Notes: a model not told the origin generated them from the letters alone. A stretch of 64,000 bases of DNA from Papilionanthe hookeriana x Papilionanthe teres (GCA_022702705.1 CM040421.1:58298740-58362739); one strand, 5' to 3'; shown: positions 37,591 through 49,759, numbered from the stretch's first letter. A program made the numbers and translations.

Positions 37591-38700
37591 ATGAATCCTT
37601 TTGATCATTGTGTAAGTGCTAGGGCATCCTCTGGAAGCAACGTGCTGTATGGCCTGAATACAGTGGAAAGTGTGCAAGGGTCACTATACCGGCACCCGAG
37701 TGTAGTGTCAAGTAAGCAAGGGTTCCCACATTATGGACGGATGCAGGTAAAGAAGTTAGTGCATGATACTAGTATTAGGATGGGATCTTGGAATATAGGT
37801 ACTCTCAATGGTAAATTAATGGAATTGGTTGACATTATGATTCATAGAAGAAAAATATCTTATGTATTCAAGAATCTAAATGGGTTGAAGAAAAAGCTAA
37901 GGAGATTGATAACTTAGGGTTTAAACTATGGTATTCTGGTAAGAGTCGTACTAGAAATGGTCTAGGTGTAATTATAGATAAGAGTTGGAAAGATAATATT
38001 GTTAAAATTAATAGAGTTGGAGATAGAATTATAGAACTTAAGATTATTATTGATACTAAGATTTTTAATATTATAAGTGCTTATGCTCCTTAAGTTGGTT
38101 TAGATATAGGCTCAAAGATAAATTCTGGAATGATTTAGAAGACTTAATATACTTGATAGATCTTGAAGAGAAAATTTTTGTTGAAGGAGATTTAAATGGA
38201 CATGTCGGTAGAGTGGTAGAAGATTTTAGAAATATTCATGGTGGCTACGGTTATGGAGCTATTAAAGAAGAAGGTAGAGTCATTTTAGATTTTGCTTTAG
38301 CATATGATCTGATTATTACTAATACTTTATTCAATAAAAGAGATGAGCATCTTATTACTTATAAGAATGGATCTAAAAAAACACAAATTGATTATTTTAT
38401 TATGATAAGAAGAGATCGTCGAGATTGTAAGGATTGTAAGGTCATTCCAAGTGAGGAATTAAGTACCCAACATCGATTATTAGTTCTAGATTTTAAGATG
38501 AAGAGTTGTAAAATAAAGAATACTAGGATTCAACATCGTAGAATTAGATGGAGGTACCTAAAAGACAAAATTAAAATTATTTTATGAGTAAAACTCAAGA
38601 TTTAAACATTTGGGATGTCCATAAAGACGCAAATGCTTTGTGGGAAAATTAACTAATACTATTAAACAAGTGGCTAAAGATGTACTTGGAGAATCAAAAG
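37591..38700 (+). pseudogene. RTE endonuclease domain, broken
   Basis: Apurinic/apyrimidinic-type endonuclease that nicks target DNA for priming. The frame 37591-37917 ends in GSWNIGTLNGKLMELVDIM, the first conserved strand of the domain. After a frameshift come GLGVIIDKSW and ISAYAP (about 37960-38090). The frame 38153-38587 has VEGDLNGHVG, QIDYF and STQHRLLVLD, covering the catalytic Asp-Asn and the terminal His. Stops and frameshifts near 37900 and 38090 disable it. The RT part follows. Confidence 0.85.
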
Positions 38701-38828
38701 AAAAAATTTATATATATAAAAATAGTTTGTGGTGGAATAATAATGTGCAAGAAAAGATAAAATATAAAAAGTAATGTTATAAAAATTAGTTTAAATGTAA
38801 AAGCGTAGAGAATTGGGAAAAATATAAA

Positions 38829-40530
38829 ATGGTCCGTAGGGAGTCTAAAAGAATAATCTGTGACGCTAAAAATTATGCTTTTAGTGATCTTTATAACATG
38901 TTAGATACTAAGGAGGGTGAAAAATATATGTATAAACTAACCAAACAAAGAGAGAAGAAAAATAAAAATTTAACTCAAGTAAAGTGTACTAAAGATGAAA
39001 ATCAAAAAGTGCTTTTCTTAGAAAAAGATATTCAACATAGGTGGGTGAGTTATTTTGATAAAAATTTTAATGAAGATTTTGAAAATATGATCGACCTTAG
39101 TGATATTAATATCATTGATAATAATAAAACTTTTCATTTTTACCGTCGCATTAGTAGAAATGATATTGAGGAGGCTTTTAAAAAAACCAAGGGTGGAAAG
39201 TCTGTAGGACCTGATGATATCCCAATTGAAGTGTGGAAATGTTTAGGTGATTTGGGGGTTTCTTGGCTTACTAAACTTTTTAATATTATTTTAAAACTAA
39301 AAAGATGTCGGAGGAGTGGAGGAAGAGTAATTTGGTCCCCATTTTAAAGAATAAAGGAGATGCACAAGAGTGTGCAAATTATAGAGGAATTAAATTAATT
39401 TGTCATACTTTAAAATTATGGGAGAGGGTAATTCAACATAGGTTAAGACGTATACCAAGGTTTCTCATAATCAATTTTGATTTATGTCGGGTAGGTGTAC
39501 TATAGAAGCTATACATTTATTGAGAGGTTTGATGGAGAAGTATAGAGATAATAAGGAGGATCTACATTTGATTTTTATTGATTTAGAAAATGCTTACGAT
39601 AAGGTTCCTAGACATGTTCTTTGGAGAGTCCTTGAGAAGAAAGGTGTTGATATGATTTATATTCAAGTCCTTAAAGATATGTATACTAGAGCTGTTACAC
39701 GTGTTCGAACTAAAGGATAATTGACCAAATATTATACTATTTCTGCTGGTTTACATCAGGAATCGGCTTTAAGCCCATATCGTTTTGCTTTATTTTATGG
39801 ATGGTCTTACGGGCATTTACAAGAGGATGTACCTTGGTGTATGTTTTTTGCTGATGATACCCTCCTCATGGATAAGACAAAAGAAAAATCCCAGGAAAAC
39901 CTTGAATTATGGAGGTCTACATTGGAGTCTAAAGGTCTTCATTTAAGTAGAACTAAAACTAAATACATGGAATGTAATTTTAGTAATATTAGCTTTATTG
40001 ACAAAAGTGTAACTTTGGGTGATCAAATTATTAAAAAGTATGAACGATTTAGATATCTCGAGTCTATTTTTCAAAGCGATGGTGAAATAGATGGGGATGT
40101 TAATAGTAGAATTCAGGTTGGTTGGTTGAAGTGGAGGAATGCATCCGGCCTATTTTGTGATAGAAAAGTACCGCTTAGATTGAAAGGAAAATTTTATAAG
40201 ATGGTGGTGAGACCTGCAATGCTCTATGGTGCTGAATGTTGGCCTTTAAAAGAGAAGCATAATTCTAAGTTTAAGTGTTGCCGAGATGAGAATGATTAGG
40301 TGGATGAGTGGCTTTACACATAGAGACAAAATGTGAAATGAATATATCCATAATAGGGTTGGTGTTGCACCAGTGACAGATAAAATTAGAGAGAGTTGCC
40401 TTAGATGGTTTGGTCACATTAAACGTCGACCACCTGATGATCTGATTAGGAGAGTAGATGCTTTAGATACAACTTATGTTAAGAAAGGCAAAGGAAGACC
40501 AAGGAAAACTTGGGCTTATTGCATAAAAAA
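38829..40530 (+). pseudogene. RTE reverse transcriptase domain, broken
   Basis: LINE-type RT for target-primed reverse transcription. 38829-39347 has the finger motif KGGKSVGPDDIPIEVWK. 39305-39505 has NLVPILKNKGD and NYRGIKL. 39484-39720 has IFIDLENAYDKVPR with the first catalytic Asp. 39721-40299 has the FADD active site at 39847-39858, then the thumb with LSRTKTKYMEC and AGWLKWRNASG-like LKWRNASGLFCDRK. The C-terminal WFGHIKRRPPD-like segment is at about 40407-40440 in another frame. A single-base frameshift and stops at 39720 and 40299 break the frame. Confidence 0.88.
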
Positions 40531-40599
40531 ATGATATTAATTTATTAGAATTAAACGAAAATTTAACACTAAATAGGACACAATGGAGAAAAAGGATTC

Positions 40600-40653
40600 A
40601 TGTAGCCGACCCCACCTAGTTGGATTAAGGCTTGGTTGTTGTTGCTGTTGTTG
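40600..40653 (+). repeat. RTE 3' terminus with (TTG)n tail
   Basis: TAGCCGACCCCACCTAGTTG followed by GATTAAGGCTTGG and TTG units, one changed to CTG. This tail is diagnostic of plant RTE LINEs. Confidence 0.85.
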
Positions 40654-41219
40654 TAAAGAAAGAAATGTAAAAAGTTATAACTTTAGGAAGGGTATGGTGA
40701 AGTTCAAAGTTATTAAAGGCTATCCAGTTATAGTGATCCTCACATGAAAAGAAAAGAAAAAGAAAGAAAAAAATGATTGAAAACAATCCACATATAAAAA
40801 AAGAGAAAAAGAAAAAGAAAAGCAAAATAAAAGAAGAATATATGTAAGGAGAAGCTTGAGGAGATGCCTAATAAAAAATTTTCTTCACTTGAATTAACCT
40901 AAAAGAAAGAACTTAACAACATTTCTGGATTTATATTTATGTATTAGTATCTTTATTAATAGAGTTTTCATGAAAATTCTTTTTCATATGATTTTTCTAA
41001 GTATTCTTAATATGATAAATTACACTTATTCTTGAAATGAATAGAAGACTAAAACTCTTAAACTTGATTACTAAATGCTCTTACTTATAGAGTGACCTAA
41101 GTTATTAGAACTTATTTAAAAGTCTTGTTATTATATTTATGAAACAAAAATTATAACAATTATAAAGTTGAGTTCACTACCATGAGTCGTAATTTTTATG
41201 TAGTAAAAGAGCTACTTGA

Positions 41220-41249
41220 GGACAAGTAACAAATAAGTTTAGGGGGTTT
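41220..41249 (+). other. Polypurine tract of element A
   Basis: AAGTTTAGGGGG directly before the TG of the 3' LTR primes plus-strand DNA. GGACAAGTAA just upstream is shared with B. Confidence 0.7.
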
Positions 41250-43086
41250 TGAGATACCAAAAAAATGTTTGATTTTTCATATACATTTTATGCTTGTTTT
41301 TGATGATATTACACTTTAAAGAATGGTATTTTGATGTTTTGTTGCAGGTATATCGATTTTAAACATTTGGAGCAAAAAGAAAGCAAAATTAAAAAATTTG
41401 GAGTCAAATGAAGCATTTTACAAAATTTATTAGAGCCGACAGTGCCAGATTTAGCACCAAAGGCCCCAAAATCCAGAGGATCAGGTGCAAAAACAGATCT
41501 AGCACCAATGGTACCAGAATGGGTGCCGAACATGCCCTAATTCAGAAAAGCAATGAATCTAGCGCCGACACCGCCCTAATACAGAAGACTAGAGATTTGG
41601 CATCGATGCTACCAGATTTCAGCCCCAACGACGCCAGTGATGGTTATTCTCGAAAATGCATTGAATTTTGATGATTTTTACAGAGGTGCTTGAGGCAACT
41701 CGAAATTCATCCTAATCATAAAATATAGTAAGTTTAAGTTAGAATTGGCATGAGTAGAGGGGGAGGAACGAAAAGGAGAGTTGGAGGAAGTGTGGTGTAT
41801 GTGTAGAGAATTGGGATTTTCTCAAAGAGCTGTAGGAGAAGAGGGAAAATGAGAGATTTATTCTTTCTTACCTTTCTAAGAGAGAATTGAGTGGTGTTGT
41901 AAAGAGAAAGTCAAAGGAACTTCAATGAATTTGCATGGGGAAGAGTTTAAGATAAGTTGTGTTTATTACTTGTTGTGTTGTATGAATTGTTCATATATAT
42001 ATAATCCATGTTTTGTTGTAATTTTTTTATGAATTATGAGTAGATTTCTTTGTCATTCTCCTTGCAATGAGATATGATATTTTGATGGATTCAAAATTGT
42101 TGTGCTAAAATGTTTGATAAAAATTGTGATGATTTAAACTTGAAACTTCATGTACTTTTCGATTTGGCCAATTGAAATGTTAAAATTTGTTGTGAAACAT
42201 ATGATCCCAAAGGGCTATGCATTCGACTAAAAAGTGAGAATCACATTCAATGTCATGGATGAGAATATAGTCCATGAGGTTGAGTGCAACTAAATAAGAA
42301 AATATAATTTAATGGATGTAGAATTTGAGATTTTAGGGTGACAGACTAAAATCCCAAGTTTGGTCCAAGTGTTTGGAAACTAAAGCGAGTGCTAGCCCTC
42401 AAGTGAGGGAGAAGTGGGAGCTCTAGAGTGAGAGCTAGTATCCTCCCAACCTAACCACGGATTTAGAGACTAAACTTGGATTAGCCAATGTTATTTATAC
42501 TTTCGGGAGAGGGTAAAGAATATGAATGCTTCTATTTGGAAAAATACAATTTTGAACAATATGATTTATTCACTAACCATGACCTCATTGCAAGGGGAAT
42601 GATATATTCTCCAACTTGATCCTTTTGTTACGAAAACCTTGCTTAGAATTAGAAAATTTCACTTCGAAGCATTAGAAATTAGTTTAGTAAACTTAGTATT
42701 TTTAGTTACATTAAACATTATCTACTTGCATTTCTTACTTAACTTTTATTAGTTTTAACATTAGGTGTTGTGCTACCGCTATAAGTTGATCTCCTCCCTT
42801 TGGGGTCTATTCTTAGGACTCAATTAGAGTCATTTATTACTTGAGCGACATTTATACTTGCGTTTGTGACCTAGTGACGCCATATAATAATCATAGTAAC
42901 CTTTTAGCTCACTTGGGGTGGCGGTTTTAAGATAAATCTGATTTTACTGAAGTGAATTGATTGCGATTGCTATTAATATTTTCAAATTAGCTGCATTGTA
43001 TGTTGTGATGTTGAAAGACATTTACAACATACAAAAATTAAATCGACTGATCACCGTTGGTATTATTATATTCCTACTCTGCATCA
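41250..43086 (+). repeat. 3' LTR of element A
   Basis: Starts TGAGATACC and ends CTCTGCATCA. It is 1837 bp, against 1767 bp for the 5' LTR. It holds the GC block (41430-41600), longer here than in the 5' LTR, and the U5 box at about 42800-42870. Frames in it, such as 41408-41671, are by-products of the GC words. Confidence 0.85.
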
Positions 43087-44011
43087 ATAACCAACATCCT
43101 CTGAGATTGGAGAAATTACAAATCAGTATGATTAAAAAAAATCAATTTATAGTTATTACATGCTGAAAATTTGTGATGTTTGGCTGTGTATTTTGTGTCT
43201 TAACAATGTACAAAAATACAGATGCTAATGAAGGATATTTAAAAAGATACTAAAATTATATTGTAGAAAACCTAGAGATGAGAAAAATATCATCCCGTTG
43301 AATAACTCTACTTAAAATATAATTATAAATTTTAATTTTTTTTAAAATAGAAAATATGATTACAAAGTATGAATGAGGGTCTATTTATAGTGGGTTTATA
43401 TTGATATTCTCCATCAAATATAATGTTTTAGCATTAAAGTGTCTTAATAATATCAAAATTAAATGAAATTGGGCTTGAGAGATCCTTTTATTTAGATGCC
43501 ATTTTGACTCAAGTATATAAGATTTGGACATCATTTCACCCCCTCAAATACAATCATGAAACTTTTGAATATTAATTCATCTGGGCTCACTTGTTCTCCG
43601 ATTAGAGCACTTATGATATTATTTGGCTTGTTCTATCAAACATTCAATTTCACTTTAAACATATTGAAAGCATATTGTTCTATAACGTAATTTTAATAGT
43701 TATTAATTCAATTATTATAATGTTTATTTGCACCACCAATAATTAAAATAACGTAACATGATTTGTATTTGGTTAGATGAAATTTTTTGTGACATATTAT
43801 TAAATATTTACTCAGCTTAATAAAATGTTTTCCTCAAAGTTGATCTCAGGCCATTATTGACTAACTGAATTACATCCAAATGGTTCCAATCAAAACTTAT
43901 CATATAAAAAATAAAGCATCAAATAGTACTCATTTACTAATAATATATTCACAAAACATACTAAAATCTTAGGGGCATGAAAGTATTCCCAATCATTTAC
44001 AAGAGCAAAAC
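43087..44011. other. Intergenic AT-rich sequence
   Basis: No gene or element boundary recognised. Confidence 0.6.
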
Positions 44012-44014
44012 TAA

Positions 44015-44276
44015 GGGCATGTTCGGGGCAACCGTAGCTTATTGAATAATCTGTGATCAGCCGATTAAAAAAAAATGTTGATAAGTTAGGTGGAGTGACT
44101 ATTACAAATTTTTATTTTTTTAAAAAAGTCATATCGTAGCTAGAAAGCTATCACCACCGCACCTGTGTAAACACCGTTTTCAACGTTTCAAAACGCATAA
44201 GCTGCTAAAATGCAGTTTACCCAAAAAGGCCTGGTACGTTTTTAAAATGCTATGGCATCAAATAAACCGCCCCAAC
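44015..44276. mobile_element. Small Tourist-like MITE, decayed
   Basis: About 262 bp starting GGGCATGTTCGGGGCA and ending GCCCCAAC, flanked by TAA at 44012-44014 and 44277-44279. The termini resemble those of the element at 3182-4426 but have lost several bases. Internal ATAAGCTGC and AGCTTATTG words also recall that family. Confidence 0.5.
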
Positions 44277-44369
44277 TAATCTTAACTAAAACTGCAATGA
44301 ATGATTGGGTCGATGACATAATATAAAACTTATAATATTAATTAAGCAAAAAGATTGTTAAATCATATC

Positions 44370-44370
<1 letters not shown>

Positions 44371-44401
<31 letters not shown>
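44371..44401. repeat. (TAT)n microsatellite
   Basis: An uninterrupted run of about ten TAT/ATT units. Confidence 0.95.
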
Positions 44402-44403
<2 letters not shown>

Positions 44404-46032
44404 AAAGGAAAAATTAAAAAATGCAAACACAAGTCCCAGTTCAACGAACATACAAAATATACGGCGAATAATTATATGAAGTTATAAAAAAAAACAGTAA
44501 GTGGATAAGACTTTGTCGGCCATTCAGTTATTTAGCCAAAGTTGTAAACTGTATACCATTTATACGCACATTAGCGAATATTACGTCAGTGTGAACATGG
44601 TTCGTACGCGACGGCGCTCTCGAAGGGAAACAACTGTTGAACGTGCGACGTGAAGTGGTAAGCAGTGCGGTGGATAGTTAATAATATAGGATGGCATTAA
44701 ATACATATTGGGCAATTCGCCGTGTATTCAAGTTATTATTTTTTAAATTGTTTTTTCACTCAATTATTTTTCAATATTTTTGCTTGTATTTCATTATTTT
44801 TTTAATTTTTTTAAATATGTCCGATAGTTTAATATTTTATGGATTTAAATAGCACTTTGACGGCATACTATTTTTTTATGCTCGCTAGAATAATAATTAG
44901 TTTGAGCGTAGCCGTATAAAAGTTATTTAAGATTGAGGACATACCGTATTTATTCATGATGAAATAGTTGATGTAATTTCTTACCGTTAATTATGAATTT
45001 GAATCGCACATTTTAACCTTTGTTGAAAAGAAAATATGTATTAAAAAAAAAACCATCTTCTAAAATAAATTGCATTCAATTCAAATCATTTGTGTTGGAT
45101 ACTGAGTTGATCTTTGTATCCAACATGGGAGGAGAAAAATGTTGAAATTTTTGTAGGGAGAATCTATGGAGACGTTTCTATATTCATATTTTTGTCGTGT
45201 GCTTATAGAAGCGCATTTTGTATAATTATAGAAATGAGAGAACGATTATAGAAACCATTCTTTACGCCATTAAGACTCTAATTGCTAGTATAGATTTTGT
45301 CATATTTGCATTGCAATTGAATTTCAATATTTGTGGTAATTGGTTGGTCGGCTAGCTTGACGTAAGCTGACTGAGGCAACCGACAGAGTGATGTATGTGC
45401 CATCAGAAGTACGCATAGGGATCTGGTTTGGTGTGTTTCAGTACGGTCGACCATAATAGCCGGTTGTGAGGTGGTCGTTTGGTTCGAACGCGGTGTCGGT
45501 CAGTCGAACGTGATTGATTGACTTTTTTCGTTAAGTGAGTGATGGCTCATTCTTTGTTCGACTTGAGTCGTACATAGTTTGTGTCTCGTCTGCTTGGTTG
45601 GTTCGTTGCCTCAACTGGATCTCTCAATCTTGCAAGGTCTTAGGAGAATCTTGTTACAACCTATATGGTATCTGATGAATCTCGCTGCTGAGATGATTTA
45701 CACATCACGTTTGGCGAGTCCTGTTGGTACTAAGCCGGGAACCATCTCCAGAGCATGAACCTATCCCATGTTTGGAGAAGCGGCTTCATGCTTGGCCTTG
45801 AATCGTCGATTTACTACTTACCGCGAGAGGAGACTCTTTCATCTTAGTCGTTCATTCTTTTTGAGATTCGTGCTTGTATTTTTGGTGTGTACATGTAAGT
45901 GCCTCAAGTTTTTATGCTCTTTGATATCAATAACTAGAGTAGGAACAAAAAAATTATTTATCAAATGTTAGCATAAATTTGTGAATTGACTGTACACATG
46001 ACTTCTCGTAGGATTTCGTAATTCATATGATC
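44402..46032. other. Intergenic; no gene supported
   Basis: Mixed AT-rich and moderately GC DNA. TGTTGGATAC and GTATCCAACA near 45093-45126 form a 10-bp stem with a loop of about 14 bases. The 67-codon frame at 45768-45971 has no recognised domain and no supporting context. A host gene upstream region is possible in the 45340-46030 part, given the TATA box that follows, but nothing proves it. Confidence 0.5.
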
Positions 46033-46040
46033 TATAAATA

Positions 46041-46429
46041 AGGGAAATTATTATATACGGACAACATACGCAGCGCTGCGTACGTTGTCCTAAAAAATAA
46101 CTAGCAAATAACCTCCGAGCTCGTGTATTTCGGGATTATTGGGAGGTTATTAGAAGGTTATTGCAACATTCATTCCACTCTCCCAATAACTCCCTAACCC
46201 TAATAATCTCCAAGGTTTCACTTTTATATTTTTTATCTGTTATTCGGGGTTTTGTGAGGTTATGGGCTGATTAACTCAAATAACGCTGTCATAATTTTCC
46301 AATAACCTTCCAATAACCTCCGCGGTTTCATTTTGATGTTATTCACAAGGTTATTATGGATTATTCGTTGGTCATGTGCGGACAACGTACGAAGCATTGT
46401 GTACGTTGTCTGTATGTAATAATTTCCCC
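46041..46429. mobile_element. MITE with terminal palindromes, inserted in a TATA box
   Basis: A 389-bp element with terminal inverted repeats of about 50 bp beginning GGGAAATTATTA. The 8-bp duplication TATAAATA is at 46033-46040 and 46430-46437. Each end also carries its own 30-bp near-palindrome (46060-46089 and 46381-46410) flanked by GACAAC and GTTGTC. Internal words AATAACCTCC occur in both orientations. There is no coding capacity. Duplication length suggests hAT or Mutator-like mobilisation; the family is not settled. Confidence 0.8.
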
Positions 46430-46437
46430 TATAAATA
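46430..46437 (+). promoter_or_regulatory. TATA box copy before a host reading frame
   Basis: TATAAATA followed by GAC lies 60 bp upstream of the ATG at 46498. It is one half of the MITE target duplication, so the original box has been copied to both sides of the MITE. Promoter use is inferred from spacing and sequence only. Confidence 0.5.
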
Positions 46438-46497
46438 GACATGAAATTAACTTTGTGTCATTGGTCATAATTTTCTCTTATTACACTGAGATGCATT

Positions 46498-46617
46498 ATG
46501 GCTAACCAATCGAACCAGATCTTGGTGGTTCTGAGAGGCTTGTGAGGGCGGGTTTCAAATTCCTTCTTCCGTAAAGAAGAAGAGAGTGGTGATTAAGAAA
46601 AAATGGGTGATGCCCAA
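46498..46617 (+). pseudogene. Unrecognised host frame, left part (split by B)
   Basis: ATG at 46498 opens a frame of 15 codons (MANQSNQILVVLRGL) that ends at 46543. A second frame, open from 46535 and rich in Lys and Val (KKKRVVIKKKWVM), runs into the CCCAA duplication at 46613-46617. It continues in frame at 59859 once element B and one CCCAA are removed, for 114 codons in all including the stop at 60115-60117. A one-base frameshift or an intron between the ATG and the long frame would be needed for one protein. No domain is recognised. Confidence 0.4.
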
Positions 46618-48442
46618 TGACCCGATATAAATATATGCGTACTAAAATCTTCTTCCCCGGCAACGGCGTCAAAAACTTGACCCGAAATCCTCTGAAGATC
46701 AACATACTAATTAATGCTTTCAAAAATATATATTATAAATGATAATAGCGACTAGTGTATATAAATATAATTTTATGGAAAATATTTTACACACTAGGGG
46801 TTCTACGCAAGTATACATATCGTTTCAAATAATATAGGGCTTTGAAACAAAGACCCCAGTATCGATCCCACGAGGAGAGAGTTATAGATCTTTAAATATT
46901 TTTATTTTAAAGTATTTCTTTTATAATTTTTAATTTACTAGATGCAATAATAAAGCAGGAATAAAATAATTGATGTAAATAGCAATAAGAAAGCAACTTT
47001 CTCCCATTCAATTAATCCAAGATTTTCTAAGATAATGATAATATTCGTGGAGAATATAAATTTATGGTATTATGCCAAATAGAAGCATTCATATTCTTTA
47101 CCCTTTGATCCAGGTGCAAGGAACATTGGCTAACCTATAGATCAGGTCCGGATGTATTGTTAGTAGAATGGGTTAATCTAGGCTCACACTACTAGATGTC
47201 TAAGGGTGACTATGGTCGGCCCTACTAGTGACCATTTCCTTTTCTATAAAACAAATCACAAGAATTTAGTCTGTCACTCTAAAAACTTATCAATTCTATG
47301 CCCATTATATAATATCTTCCTATTTATTTGCACTTCACATTGAATAACCCGCACAAGGCCTTCGACTACCCAAGGATTTATGTGATATCTACATGTTAAG
47401 AATTCATCTCATTCTAGGTCTCAAAACTCTTCAACAAGTTTTAACAATTTAAATAGTAAATTAAGAACTGGTATTAATATCATCACAATGTTTTGAAAAT
47501 ATATGATTTTTAATTCTCCGACGAATTTTGTATTATCTTATTTATCTTTTCATAATTGAAAGGAGAAAGTAAAGTAACTACTCAGAACACATTGAAATTA
47601 AATAACAAAACATAATAAATAAACTTTGAATCAAAATAAAAATACTTATCTTATATGTTTCTTCTATCGAAATTCGTTTCCTATCGACTCCACGATACGA
47701 ATGAACTACAGATGCACCAACTATTTCAAACTCTGAATACAAAATCTAAAATAAACTCACTAATTTATGAAGGAAAGTAAAAAGATGGCCTTAATATGAT
47801 CTCTCTAATTCTCTCTCTAGATAGGACTCTAGATAGGGAGGGGTAGATGGGGCATTTTTCTCCGAAGGAATACCCTTCATTTATAGGCTTCGAGGGTTGC
47901 CTCGAGGCACCTCTTTAAAATGTGTCCACATTCGATGAATCTTCTAGAAGGTGTGTACGGCGCCTGGCGGCTGGAATCCGGCACCTAGGCGCGGACACCG
48001 CGTCCAGTTCTTCGCATCTCTTCACTTTGGATCGCACCTCTTCGCGATTAAAACTGTTTTGAAGCGTCCAAATACATTATATCACATGTCCTATAAAACC
48101 AGGAACAACTGTCAGTCTTCTAGAAGGTCCAATAACAGCTCACACCATCAAAATAATCGCCCAAAAGTTGTCAAAAACTTAACAGTTTTCTGTATCGAAC
48201 TGGCGCTTAGGCGCCGGACTCTGGAGCCTAGGCGCCAAGCCAATAATTTTGAAAATTATGCATTTTGGCTCTATTTTTGCTCCTTTTTGCTTCTTTTTGC
48301 TCCTTTTTCATATTTTTCTCCTTCTTGAACATTTTTGTATCACCTACATCCAAAACCACAAAAATACCTTTCATTAAAGCATTATATCCTTAAAATTTAA
48401 TAAAAATCAAGACATAAAAATAGGTATTTTTTTCTTAGATCA
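46618..48442 (-). repeat. 3' LTR of element B
   Basis: 1825 bp, close to the 1829 bp of the other LTR. A TATA box (TATAAATG on minus) is at 47878-47885. GC-palindromic words lie upstream of it at 47960-48000 and 48202-48236. The U5 box is at 46803-46878. A tRNA-Asp primer-like sequence is inside the LTR at 46654-46671 and matches 17 of 18 positions. Confidence 0.9.
46654..46671 (-). other. Primer-site-like sequence inside the 3' LTR of B
   Basis: TCCCCGGCAACGGCGTCA on plus matches the tRNA-Asp 3' end at 17 of 18 positions. It lies about 37 bp inside the LTR end, where no primer site belongs. Confidence 0.8.
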
Positions 48443-48472
48443 AAATCCCCCAAACTTAAATGTTACTTGTCC
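48443..48472 (-). other. Polypurine tract of element B
   Basis: On the minus strand AAGTTTGGGGGATTT immediately precedes TGATC of the 3' LTR. GGACAAGTAACA lies just upstream, as in A. Confidence 0.75.
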
Positions 48473-49759
48473 GCAAGTAACCCTTTTTACTATAAAATGT
48501 ATAACATTTGGAATAAAAAGGTAAATATTTAAGACTTCTTATGATTTTTGATTTTATAAAGGTTTTAGTAAATCATTAACCAAATTTCACTAACTAAGTT
48601 TAATTTTAAGAATTTAAAGAATATTCTAACTACCAAATCATAAGACTTTAAAAATTTTTCATTCATTTCGAAAATAATTGTAGTTTATTATATTAAGATC
48701 ACATAAATTATTCACAAGAAAAAGATCTTCATGAAATTCTTTTCTAATAAAAATACATGCATAAAAATTAAGTAATAAATGTAATCAGTTTTCTTTTTAT
48801 AAGTTAATTCAAGTAAGCTCGATTATTTATTAGACGGTTCTCGAAGCTTCTCCTCTCTTTTCTTCTTTTTTTTTTAAAGAGAGGATTACTTATATCTGGA
48901 TAATACGTTAATGGTTTTGAACTTCGACTGTCTTTAGCTTATATTTTCAAACTTATACATTTTCACTTAATTATTATAACATAAATAGATTTCAAAAAGA
49001 ATTTCAATCTATTCTTTTTCGAGTTATAACTTTTGATTTCTTAATACTTCTAAAATTCAATTATCTCTACTATGAATAGAAAAATTTCTTAATCTTATTC
49101 TTCTTTAAGTTGAATAATTCTATTATTAAAATCAATCAAAGTTATTAAAATTTTTGGTTAAGTCTACTAAATTATTTATAATTTCAAAAATTTAAGTTAT
49201 CTTAAATAGATTTTTCATTCCTCATGTTATGTTAAAAATTTTTATTTTAAGAAAATATTAGTTCTTTAAGGACAAATAAAATTTAAATTTGAATGTATTT
49301 TCCCTTTCCCCCAAACTTAAGTTTTGGTCTATCATAAATTTTTTTTTTAAACTATGAGAGAAAGAAAAACATAATTTTAAAAAAGAATTTTTATAAGTAT
49401 GTAAAAAAACATTCTAGAAAGAAAAATTTACTTCTACACATGCTTTTATGAATAATACTTGAAATAATGAAGCAGTTATAAAAGTAAGCAGGCTCATTAA
49501 ATTAAATGACTATACTACTTAAAAAAAACAACATTACTAACTACTAAACAGTAAGCTGAAACAGGAATAAACATAAATTTATCCAAATTTCAATCTTAAA
49601 CACAATACATTAAAAATACTCTAACAACAGTCTCAACATCAAATAATCCACACAAAGTAAATAAACAAATCTAAACTAGCAAACAACAAACAACAATCAA
49701 TACTAGCAAACAAACTAAACTAACAACAGACTTAACACAATTCAGAGGTAAATCGAGGC
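48473..49759 (-). other. Non-coding 3' region of B with second purine tract
   Basis: AT-rich sequence between the env-like frame and the 3' LTR. TTAAGTTTGGGGGAAAGGGA on minus occupies 49301-49320, a second polypurine tract. TTATTTGTCC on minus is at 49270-49279. Both match the layout in A. Confidence 0.65.

Larger units (their letters stand above)
37499..40653 (+). mobile_element. RTE-clade LINE nested in element A
   Basis: A non-LTR retrotransposon of about 3.15 kb. It starts with a GC-richer leader (GTCAAG... type words such as TAGTCGACAGCCAGCG) and contains an endonuclease and an RT in one degraded polyprotein. It ends with CCGACCCCACCTAGTTGGA and a (TTG)n tail instead of poly(A), which is typical of plant RTE elements. 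The 5' edge is approximate, and no target duplication was found. It lies between the env-like frames and the 3' LTR of A and so is younger than A. Confidence 0.85.
27362..43086 (+). mobile_element. Athila-lineage Ty3/gypsy element A (degenerate)
   Basis: A complete but decayed LTR retrotransposon of 15.7 kb, including a nested LINE of about 3.2 kb. It has two LTRs starting TGAG, a tRNA-Asp-like primer site, gag, protease, RT, RNase H, a shortened integrase, two env-like frames and a purine tract before the 3' LTR. The pol order, the DLGAS-type protease and the post-integrase frame place it in Athila rather than the chromoviruses. The flanks ATACA (27357-27361) and ATAAC (43087-43091) match only partly, so the duplication has decayed. 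Dense stops and frameshifts rule out autonomous activity. Confidence 0.85.

Noticed and set aside
37499..40653. Target duplication of the RTE LINE
   Set aside because: No convincing direct repeat was found beside the (TTG)n tail and the approximate 5' edge.
40625..40825. 66-codon Phe-rich minus-strand frame
   Set aside because: It is the reverse of an A/G-rich stretch after the LINE tail.
27357..43091. Target duplication of element A
   Set aside because: ATACA and ATAAC agree at only three of five positions, so it is not claimed as intact.
45768..45971. 67-codon frame as a host gene
   Set aside because: No domain, no conserved context, and a length expected by chance.
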